From Methanofervidicoccus abyssi (GTDB lineage Archaea; AGJL01; Methanococci; Methanococcales; Methanococcaceae), in assembly GCF_004310395.1 (NCBI RefSeq), contig NZ_BFAX01000003.1, positions 239,333 to 303,332 of the forward strand: a stretch of 64,000 nt of DNA, given 5' to 3'. Position 1 is the stretch's first letter; the number at the start of each line of letters is the position of its first letter. Made by a program: the position numbers and the translations under genes. Below, in pieces: positions 57,527-64,000 of the stretch. The notes beneath the pieces are model-generated. The model made no database searches and was not told the origin of the DNA. It saw nothing but the letters and a program-made list of their open reading frames with translations.

Positions 57527-58596
57527 CTACCATACAAACCGCACACTATAAACAGGCTTCCCAGTATCAAAGGAGGAAACCCTGAAGTAATCAGGATAAT
57601 AATCACAATAATTCCGCCGTCTAAATCTAAATTTATCTTTGATATACTTTAAAATATCCGAAATACTGGAAAATTCAGGGAAAACAGATAAATCTATACT
57701 GGTTAAAAACTCATACTTAGGTATTTTAACTTTTATGCCTTTGTTAGTAGTCAAATCCCTGGAATATGTGAAAAACCTAAAGTTATAAACCCAGTAAAAC
57801 ATTAACTCTCTATCTTCATAAAACGCCTTTTTTAAGTATTTTGTAAGGTAATCACTTATATTTTTAGCTTTGCAGTTTTTAGGTTTATAATTTAGCCAAG
57901 TAAAGGTATTTTTTACCCTTTTGAGTGCATAAATATAAACTATCTTACCCATTCCATACCTGTCCCAGGTTTCACTAATCCACCTTTGAGATATTAACCA
58001 CTTCCAACCTTTACCCTTACCCCTACTATTACTGGCTTTTACCCTTATTTTGTCAGTAAATACCAGTAAATGGATATGAGGAACCCCCGCCTTAGTAAAT
58101 TCAAGGACTTTAATATAAGTTTTTATTCCGAATTTTCTCTTTAGCAAGTCCATAAATTTTTTAAAATTATAATACAACCCTTTTTTTATGGTTTTGTAAT
58201 TGTTTTTATTAGGATCTACCGTCAAAGTTATGAAAAAAGCATACTTATAGGATTTAGCCGCTAAGGTTATTTTTTCCTTAAATTCCTCTATTCTTTTTCT
58301 TAATTTGCTAGTGGAGTTAAATCTGGTAGTATAATCTAAAATAAGGAGATCATCTTCCTTTAAATCTTCAATACTAACCCCTTTTTTCTTCAAAATAATT
58401 TTAATGTCTTCACATTTGCTTAAATAGTAATTGAAAAGCATATAAATAAATTCTTTCTCAAAAAAGGTTAATCTACTTTTATCTTTGATGTAATTGATAG
58501 CAATTTTTTTAATATCGCTTAAAGTCAGGTCTCGTTTTTCTAAATCTTCATAAAACTGATTTAAGAAAAGTTCGAAATTTTGCACTGTATGGATCA
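57527..58596 (-). CDS. Rolling-circle replication initiator Rep (HUH endonuclease), C-terminal part
   Basis: About 355 residues carry the three HUH-Rep motifs: motif 1 FFITLTVDP, motif 2 GVPHIHLLVF (the metal-binding HIH), and motif 3 DYLTKYLKK with two tyrosines spaced YxxKY. In the open frame that extends to 58744 these lie at residues 170-178, 220-229 and 298-306. The first 50 codons of that longer frame are antisense to the DUF6884-like gene and are not native. Such proteins nick the plus strand at the origin and stay attached through tyrosine. The C-terminus (RFRRRNYCDYYPDYFRVSSF) is basic and aromatic. The true N-terminal part is at 56993-56657. Confidence 0.82.
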
Positions 58597-58977
58597 AAGG
58601 CAAAGGACGTTTACATTGGTCCCTTTGCAAAAGCATGTATTGATTATGCTGAGAGATTTTATCCCGGAAGATATGTGATTCTATCTGCCAAATACGGTTT
58701 TCTCTTTCCGGATGAACTGATTCCCGGAAATTATAACGTGACATTCAACAATCCAAAAACAAACCCGATAGGGGTTGAAGAACTGAGAAAGCAGGCAGAG
58801 CATAAAGGATTAATGAAATATGACGAGATAGTTGTTGTTGCGGGTAGCAATTACGTGAAAATAGTCAGAAAGGTGTTCGCAGTAAAGAAGATCATAACTC
58901 CGCTCAAGGGGCTTGGGGGAATGGGTCCAATGATATCTGCTATAAGGAGAGCCATAAGAGATGAAAGGGAGCTTTAA
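58597..58977 (+). pseudogene. 3' part of the split DUF6884-like gene
   Basis: The frame resumes KAKDVYIGPFAKACIDYAER then YPGRYVILSAKYGFLFPDEL, PGNYNVTFNNP and ends near RRAIRDEREL. YILSAKYGLL-type cores are typical of DUF6884/YaaA-like proteins. An ATG at 58675 could start a 100-residue product, but the PCGSxKIW N-terminus is 1.9 kb away at 56588. The gene is therefore broken by the plasmid insertion. It and the glycosylase gene were probably an operon. Confidence 0.75.
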
Positions 58978-59044
58978 ATTATTTTTAATTATTTGTGTAA
59001 AAAGCATGTTGGGAGCTGATCTGAATGGTCAGGTAAACCTTTAA

Positions 59045-59381
59045 AAAAGCTATACTCACTCCACAGCCTGAAAAGGTTGGAGAAATTAAAATTCAAAAAT
59101 TTGAAGCAGGTAGAGTAAAAAAATTGCCAGGCTTTTCATAGAAGGCAATTTCAGCAGAAGATTTGTATGCAAGAAAAGCACTGGAAAAAGTTTCAGAACT
59201 GGATTTCAAAGCGGACTATTTTCTGACTCCAGGTGGATTTTTAATAATTCCTTGGAAGTTTAGAAGATTTGAAGAGGCTGCAGAAGAAGGAAAGTTATGG
59301 GTTGAGAAACTGTTTAATCTCTTGTTCAGCGAAGTTTCGCCAAGCACAAATTTTAAGGGTGTTGTGGGGCTTTGGAGGTAA
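59045..59381 (+). pseudogene. Decayed unidentified gene
   Basis: The plus strand reads LTPQPEKVGEIKIQKFEAGR and then KKLPGFS, a TAG at 59139-59141, and KAISAEDLYARKALEKVSEL, YFLTPGGFLIIPWKFRRFEE to a stop at 59381. The frame is intact apart from the TAG, and no start is visible. The family was not recognised. It abuts a TauE/SafE fragment on the opposite strand, so this stretch (58978-59794) looks like a graveyard of broken genes. Confidence 0.45.
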
Positions 59382-59384
59382 TTG

Positions 59385-59631
59385 CTTCCCTCCACAACAC
59401 AGCATTCTTTCTACTATGTCCCAATGCTCCACTTATTGCTGTAGGAAGAACTACAAGAAGGTTAGTACCGAAGACAGCAAGGATTGCAATCTTTGGATTT
59501 ATTCCAATTGATGTTTATACCCAGTATTGAACAGGTATCATGATAAAGCATCCACCCACTCCCAAAAGTCCAGATGCAAAACCAACGCATATTCCAGTGA
59601 TTAATAGAATTATAATGTGAATAAGCTGCAT
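59385..59631 (-). pseudogene. N-terminal fragment of a TauE/SafE-family membrane exporter
   Basis: ATG 59631 starts MQLIHIIILLITGICVGFAS and GLLGVGGCFIMIPVQYWV, then TAA at 59515-59517. The same frame continues GINPKIAILAVFGTNLLVVL and ALGHSRKNAVLWREA before being cut off. GxxSGxLGVGGG is the hallmark of TauE/SafE sulfite/anion exporters. Less than a third of the gene remains and it carries a stop, so it is not functional. GGAGGGAATAA precedes the ATG. Confidence 0.75.
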
Positions 59632-59702
59632 TTCTATGTTATTCCCTCCTTTCATTTAAAAATGATTGCGTAGTTATAAATTTTGCTAAAGCATTTGGGT
59701 GA

Positions 59703-59780
59703 AGCGCCGAAGGCACGGAGCCATGTATTCTCATGTTATCCGAGTGCGATAGCACCGAAGCGAAGTTAAACTCACCCTTT
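59703..59780. ncRNA. GC-rich candidate structured RNA
   Basis: This roughly 75-bp island is far richer in GC than its surroundings. It can be drawn as an outer stem GGGTGA...TCACCC enclosing hairpins: GCC-GAA-GGC, CGGA...TCCG, and GTGC-GATA-GCAC with a GNRA-like tetraloop. In AT-rich hyperthermophiles such islands are often structured RNAs. It could equally be leftover foreign DNA or a terminator of hsdS. Strand is undecided. Confidence 0.4.
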
Positions 59781-59794
59781 AAAAAAATATAAAA

Positions 59795-61048
59795 TCACCT
59801 AGCCTTATCATGCCTAAACACCTCATCCAAAATACTTTCCTTTAATTCTTCAAGTTGAATTATTTGATTTTGGATTTTTTCTTTTAAAGTTTTGATTTTT
59901 TGGTAAACATTATCAAGGTATTGGGCTATTTCTTTTTGTTTTTCAAGGTCTGGTTGGTTGTTGTGGAAAGGGAGGGGGATTTTTAGGTTTTTGAGAAAAT
60001 TTTTATTTACATGTGGTGTTGCAGTATATTTACTTTTATTAAGATGTTCAAAGTAAGTATTCAAAAACCAAAACACATACTTTTTACTAAGGTCATGCTC
60101 CTTGATTTCAAGTTTTGCCATGGTTGATACCAATACTCCTTCTATATCACAAAAAAACAATTCTCCAGAACGGGATCCATCGGCTATTATGACCAAGTCT
60201 CCTTTTTGTACTCTTAAAATTTTATTTTCTTCAATTGGAATATATTCTTTAATTTTTTTCTCTCTAAAATAATCCAATGTTAAATAAGGTAATGCGTTTT
60301 TTTGTTTTTGTTTTAGGACTTCTTTAGGTTTTTTTCCTTTTAATAGATCAATTTTGTCTAAAAACCTCACCTCTCTCCACTCCTCACCCTCCTTCGGCTT
60401 AAAGGCATGCTCCAAAACACTTTCCCATAGTTCATCCAAAAACTCAAGTTCTTTCTTTTTCTTTTCCAGAATTCTGTCAATTTTTTCAAAGTTTGTTTCT
60501 ATGTATTCAACGATTTTCTTTTGCGTTTCTAAATCTGGCTTGCCGTTGCGGAAGGGGATGGGGATTTTTAGGTTTTTAAGGAAAGTTAAATTAACATTAT
60601 TTTGAGCTCCTCCCCTTCCCCTTTCTTTAAGTTCTTGTCCAAATTTAAGCAATACCCAATAAAGATATTTATTATCATATTCTTTTTTAGGTATAATTCC
60701 TGCAATAGCTTGATTTGTGGTAGCTTCTATATTAAGTATACCAACATGACCAATTGTAGCAAAAATAGTAAATAGTATAGTGCCTTTTGGCAATAATTTT
60801 GCTGAAGAATTGTTTAAACCTTTTTCAGTTATTTTTTCTTCAGTATCATTCACATATCCTTCTTCTGGGATATCTTTTATTTTAACCCATGGTATTGTTC
60901 CATTCTCCCAATATTCTTTGTTTTTTCTACTAGGTGTTCCTCCACTTTTAATCTCTTTTGCAATCTCCCCCAACCTCACCTCTTTCCACTCAACTCCCTC
61001 AACTTCCCAAGGTTTCTTGGCTTTTATCAAGTTTTTTACATCACTCAT
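59795..61048 (-). CDS. hsdS: Type I restriction-modification specificity subunit
   Basis: HsdS recognises the split DNA target of a type I system. The 417-residue protein has two target-recognition domains, each followed by a conserved helix. The first half ends KNLKIPIPFRNGKPDLETQK, the second KNLKIPLPFHNNQPDLEKQK. The two repeats share an 18-bp identical DNA block (59975-59992 and 60560-60577). The start ATG overlaps the end of hsdM by 4 bp (ATGA). The last residues are DEVFRHDKAR. The recognition sequence cannot be deduced. Confidence 0.93.
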   Translation of the reverse strand: MSDVKNLIKAKKPWEVEGVEWKEVRLGEIAKEIKSGGTPSRKNKEYWENGTIPWVKIKDIPEEGYVNDTEEKITEKGLNNSSAKLLPKGTILFTIFATIGHVGILNIEATTNQAIAGIIPKKEYDNKYLYWVLLKFGQELKERGRGGAQNNVNLTFLKNLKIPIPFRNGKPDLETQKKIVEYIETNFEKIDRILEKKKKELEFLDELWESVLEHAFKPKEGEEWREVRFLDKIDLLKGKKPKEVLKQKQKNALPYLTLDYFREKKIKEYIPIEENKILRVQKGDLVIIADGSRSGELFFCDIEGVLVSTMAKLEIKEHDLSKKYVFWFLNTYFEHLNKSKYTATPHVNKNFLKNLKIPLPFHNNQPDLEKQKEIAQYLDNVYQKIKTLKEKIQNQIIQLEELKESILDEVFRHDKAR

Positions 61049-62511
61049 CTTAACACCCCTCTCAACTCCTCAAGTAATTTCATAACCTCCCTTTCCTCTC
61101 TCAAAACATCTTCTAAAATCTCCGTTGATGGTCTGTATTCCTTTTTCTTAAACTTGTTGGGATTTCTTGGCGTAAGCTCATAGGTTTCCTTATCTATTTC
61201 ATCAATCTTAACAATCCAGGAGTTTTCGCTTATTCCCCTGTTTTTCCATTTTTCATAACAATCTAATAAATATTCATCTTTTATAGGATCTGTTTTAGTA
61301 TATTGTTTTTCTACCCATTTTCCATAACGTGTTTTTACCATACCCAACGGGTGTTTATGTTCATAATACCATATCTCTTCTGTTGGTCCTGTTTTATCAA
61401 AGAACAGCAAATCAGTTTTTACAGGAGTTTTCCCGGAGGCTATAAATACCCCTTTTGGTAAAGAGATAATAGTATGAACATTATAATTCTCAAGAAGTTC
61501 CTTTCTAACTCTTACAAATGGTCCAGTTGTATTGGACAAAACACCTTCCGGAACAACTATGCCAACCCTCCCACCCCGCTTTATTTTCCTCATTACATAC
61601 TGTAGAGCCATTAACTCAGTTTTGGAACTTTTAACAGGAAAATTAACCTTAAACCTCTTATCAAACTTGCCTCCAAATGGAGGATTTGTGAGGATAACAT
61701 CAACCCTATCCTTTTCCTGGATTTTTCTGACATCCTCAGCAAATGTATCCACTTTGTAAATGTGAGATGTCGGTAAATTATGCAAAAGAAGGTTCATTAT
61801 TCCAATAAGATAAGGAACGTCCTTCTTTTCTTGTCCATAAAACATGTTATACAAAATTTTGGTTTCTTTTGTGGTAAAAACTTCCTTATTTCTCAATATA
61901 TGATTATAACTCTCAATCAAGAACCCGGCAGAGCCTAAAAATGGATCCAGAATCTTTTCGCCAAGCTTAGGATTAACAATCTTAACCATCAACCTGATTA
62001 TGGGCCTGGGAGTGTAATACTCCCCAGCATATTTACCCATCTCCCCAATCTCTGGCAAAAGCTCTTCATAAAGAGTAGAAATAATGTAAATATCTTCTCT
62101 TGTTCTGAACTCGAGTTCATCAAGGAGCAGAGCAACTTCTCTCAGCTTATAACCATCTCTCAGGAAATTCTGAATTTCTTTACCGCTGAAAATTGTGGCG
62201 ATTAACTCTTTCTCCCCATCTCCATCGAGTTTTGAAAGAAAAGGAAAAAGCTCATTGTTAATAAAGTTTATAAGTTCTTCACTTCTCCAATCCTTATGAA
62301 CCCAGTCTTTCCACCGGTATGGAGAAGGTATATTCCTTTGGTATGTTTCTCCCTTCAACTTAGACTTTAACTCCCTTTCATCTTCAAGATCATCGTAAAG
62401 CTTTAAGAAAAGCATCCAGGATAGTTGAATTATGTAGTTTACAGAGGCGATCTCATTCCTCAGTAAATCGCATGCCTGTTTGAACTTTGATTTTAATGTT
62501 TGCCTATCCAT
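61045..62511 (-). CDS. hsdM: Type I restriction-modification DNA methyltransferase subunit
   Basis: HsdM methylates adenine in the host target. The 488-residue N6-adenine methyltransferase has an N-terminal helical domain, then GEYYTPRPIIRLMVKIVNPK near residue 162. SAM motif I ILDPFLGSAGFLIESY lies near 190 and the catalytic NPPFGGKFD near 278. GRVGIVVPEGVL is near 312. It overlaps hsdS by 4 bp and meets hsdR at its start, so the three are one operon transcribed leftward. Confidence 0.95.
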   Translation of the reverse strand: MDRQTLKSKFKQACDLLRNEIASVNYIIQLSWMLFLKLYDDLEDERELKSKLKGETYQRNIPSPYRWKDWVHKDWRSEELINFINNELFPFLSKLDGDGEKELIATIFSGKEIQNFLRDGYKLREVALLLDELEFRTREDIYIISTLYEELLPEIGEMGKYAGEYYTPRPIIRLMVKIVNPKLGEKILDPFLGSAGFLIESYNHILRNKEVFTTKETKILYNMFYGQEKKDVPYLIGIMNLLLHNLPTSHIYKVDTFAEDVRKIQEKDRVDVILTNPPFGGKFDKRFKVNFPVKSSKTELMALQYVMRKIKRGGRVGIVVPEGVLSNTTGPFVRVRKELLENYNVHTIISLPKGVFIASGKTPVKTDLLFFDKTGPTEEIWYYEHKHPLGMVKTRYGKWVEKQYTKTDPIKDEYLLDCYEKWKNRGISENSWIVKIDEIDKETYELTPRNPNKFKKKEYRPSTEILEDVLREEREVMKLLEELRGVLR

Positions 62512-64000
62512 TATCCAACACCTCCCGACTCATAAAGACCTCGAGAAATACTTTCAAGGGTACGAATGAGGTTGTCTATACCACCAAAAGAATCTATGAT
62601 CTCTTTCAGTTTGCCAATCTTCTGGATATCAGGTGATTCTAAGGCTTCAGGTGAAATCTCCTCAATACCGCCTATCTTGTATTTTTCTATGAGGTTTAGT
62701 ACAACTTTCTTTGCAGTTTCATTGAAAGAGTTTATAATTTGTTGTTTCTTGTTCAATAATGCTTGAGCTCTGTCGTCTCTACTCAAAATTGGGGCATCAA
62801 AGGCAACATGAGCAATAATATCAAAGGCGTCTGCATCAGGTCTATCAAGTAATTGGGCTATTAACTCAGGATTTATACTCCTTGCCTTTAAATCTTCCAA
62901 AAATCTTTTTCTTTTCTCTTTGTTTATCCAGATTTTCCTTAAATCGTCCAACGTAAGAACTTTTTTTCTAACATTTTCCCTCGCATATTCAATATATTTT
63001 GCTTTATTGAGTTTTTTACCCTCAACCTCAACATATAATTCCTCCTCAATGTAAACATTAATTCCCTTAACTACAATCTTGCCTTCCTTTGGTTTTTTCT
63101 TCTTTAACTCAACTACAACAGCAATTTTATCCTTGAAAGGTATAGGATCAACGCTTACCTCTTTTGTTTTGTAGTTCTTTGCCTCAACTTTTACCCTTAC
63201 AGGAGAATGGGGACAACCATCAATAATAAACTCCCCATTCTCATTTGTTCTTGCTGGTTTAACCATGTTAACGCCTAATTTTGCTGTTATCCTTGCATTT
63301 GAAATAGGAGTTCCATCCTCGCTATCCACAACCTTCCCTTTTATGAAGAAATCAAATGGACCTTCAGGCATATCAGGTATATATTCTTCAGGAGGCAAAT
63401 CCCATGGATCCAAAAGTCGGGTGGCGTCTACAAAATCTATTATCCTGAAAAAGAATTTGCCAGCATCCTCACTTATCCTACTTCCTCTACCTATGATTTG
63501 CTTGAACAATACCTTTGATGCAATGGGTTTCATGAAAACTATGTTTTTTACAGGTGGAATATCTACACCCGTGCTTAGTAGATCTACTGTTACGGCAATA
63601 ACAGGTACTTGAGATTCCGGATCTGCCATTTTTTCAGCTAACTCTATAGCATTTGGTTCTTCGTCAACAATCCTTACCACGAAATCATCTGCATTCATTC
63701 CAGTTGAAGCGATTTCAGAAGCTAATTCATTCTGTAAAATCTTTACAACATCCAGAGCATGTTCTTTGGTTACACAAAATACAATAGTTTTCTCTGTAGG
63801 ACCATAAATCTTCAATATCTCAGCAAGTTTCTTTGTCATAGCCTCTGTTCTATCTGGTAAAGTTATAACCTTTTCAAACTCACCTACGGAATAGAATTCC
63901 TTAACTTCCACATCTTCGGGAGCTTCAATAACAGCACCTTCGCTTGCTACATCAGTAAGAGATATCCCTCCTTCTTTATCAACGTTTATATAAATCTTGT
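62511..64000 (-). CDS. hsdR: Type I restriction enzyme motor/nuclease subunit, C-terminal part (cut by window edge)
   Basis: The frame is open to the right edge, so only the last 496 residues are seen. The second helicase lobe shows TIVFCVTKEHALDVVKIL, STGVDIPPVKNIVFMKP and KQIIGRGSRIS. After it comes an unusual stretch, FFIKGKVVDSEDGTPISNAR through GEFIIDGCPHSPVRVKVEAK, that looks like a carboxypeptidase-regulatory/transthyretin-like beta domain. An EcoEI-type C-terminal region (LDDLRKIWINKEKRKRFLED, GGIDNLIRTLESISRGLYES) ends the protein. The nuclease domain and first helicase lobe lie outside the window. Confidence 0.9.
   Translation of the reverse strand, partial: KIYINVDKEGGISLTDVASEGAVIEAPEDVEVKEFYSVGEFEKVITLPDRTEAMTKKLAEILKIYGPTEKTIVFCVTKEHALDVVKILQNELASEIASTGMNADDFVVRIVDEEPNAIELAEKMADPESQVPVIAVTVDLLSTGVDIPPVKNIVFMKPIASKVLFKQIIGRGSRISEDAGKFFFRIIDFVDATRLLDPWDLPPEEYIPDMPEGPFDFFIKGKVVDSEDGTPISNARITAKLGVNMVKPARTNENGEFIIDGCPHSPVRVKVEAKNYKTKEVSVDPIPFKDKIAVVVELKKKKPKEGKIVVKGINVYIEEELYVEVEGKKLNKAKYIEYARENVRKKVLTLDDLRKIWINKEKRKRFLEDLKARSINPELIAQLLDRPDADAFDIIAHVAFDAPILSRDDRAQALLNKKQQIINSFNETAKKVVLNLIEKYKIGGIEEISPEALESPDIQKIGKLKEIIDSFGGIDNLIRTLESISRGLYESGGVG

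Larger units (their letters stand above)
56657..58596. mobile_element. Integrated single-gene rolling-circle plasmid, about 1940 bp
   Basis: The element splits the DUF6884-like gene. Both junctions share only CAA (56655-56657 and 58595-58597), so no long attachment site or target duplication is visible. The two minus-strand ORFs at its ends, 56993-56657 and 58596-57527, are the N- and C-parts of one frame. Joining end to end reads ...QQLLFN-L-IHTVQNFE... without a stop or frameshift. The circle would carry one Rep of about 468 residues and roughly 530 bp of non-coding repeats. No integrase gene is present. Rolling-circle replication and integration by Rep are inferences. Confidence 0.8.

Noticed and set aside
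56657-58596. IS200/IS605-type insertion sequence
   Set aside because: The HUH protein is far larger than Y1 transposases, has a YxxKY motif, and the terminal halves reconstitute a single Rep gene as expected for a circle.
58597-58744. N-terminal 50 residues of the long Rep frame
   Set aside because: They are antisense to the DUF6884-like gene and lie outside the insertion junction, so they are accidental extension, not Rep.
59139-59141. Pyrrolysine read-through of TAG
   Set aside because: Pyrrolysine use is not known in this order and the surrounding gene is incomplete, so decay is simpler.

Overview
The window is one AT-rich archaeal chromosome segment. Its gene set points to a (hyper)thermophilic methanogen of the order Methanococcales, Methanocaldococcus/Methanotorris-like: archaeal CobY, RibL-type FAD synthetase, archaeal ThrRS and PssA, a methanogen-type short NifB, AMMECR1/AmmeMemo proteins, archaeal myo-inositol-1-phosphate synthase and GGTGAT-type ribosome binding sites. 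No rRNA, tRNA or CRISPR array was recognised. The genus is an inference.

Positions 1-45.5 kb are ordinary chromosome. A chelatase pair (ChlI/D-like, cut by the left edge, and CobN) diverges from one promoter region. ThiE, a CbiO-type ATPase, a CooC-like nickel-insertion ATPase and PssA follow. Next come an ornithine-cyclodeaminase-family enzyme, AMMECR1, a tRNA G10 methyltransferase, DUF192, a membrane SDH/ClpP-class protease divergent from an AAA ATPase, thioredoxin reductase, IleRS, a radical-SAM enzyme, a chorismate-lyase-like protein, CobY, BioA, RpiA, HisF, DedA, a 1000-residue helical-repeat protein and PdxT. An oxidative-stress cluster follows (peroxiredoxin, frameshifted rubredoxin-like gene, rubredoxin, CMD protein, and a flavoprotein remnant). 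The segment ends with DNA ligase, IlvC, DUF63, a DtxR/MntR regulator, enolase, NifB, an ACT protein, Ino1, ThrRS, RibL and MobB.

From about 45.5 kb to the right edge lies a defence/mobile island. A DUF1156 adenine methyltransferase is followed, after a decayed spacer, by a tight operon of a DUF499 ATPase, a 145-residue unknown protein and a helicase with a C-terminal DUF3883-like nuclease domain. Then come an AGOG-type 8-oxoguanine glycosylase with an in-frame UGA and a DUF6884-like gene. A run of decayed genes (including a TauE/SafE remnant) leads to a GC-rich candidate structured RNA and a type I restriction-modification locus (hsdS, hsdM, hsdR cut by the edge).

The most striking feature is at 56657-58596. 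A 1.94-kb element carrying a rolling-circle HUH Rep gene is inserted in the DUF6884-like gene and splits it in two. When the element ends are joined in silico, the two element ORFs at its ends become one continuous reading frame of about 468 codons. The element is therefore best read as a single-gene circular plasmid that integrated through a CAA trinucleotide lying inside its own rep gene. Its roughly 530-bp non-coding part holds palindromes, iteron-like repeats, a strong GC hairpin and degenerate duplicated copies of the rep 5' end.
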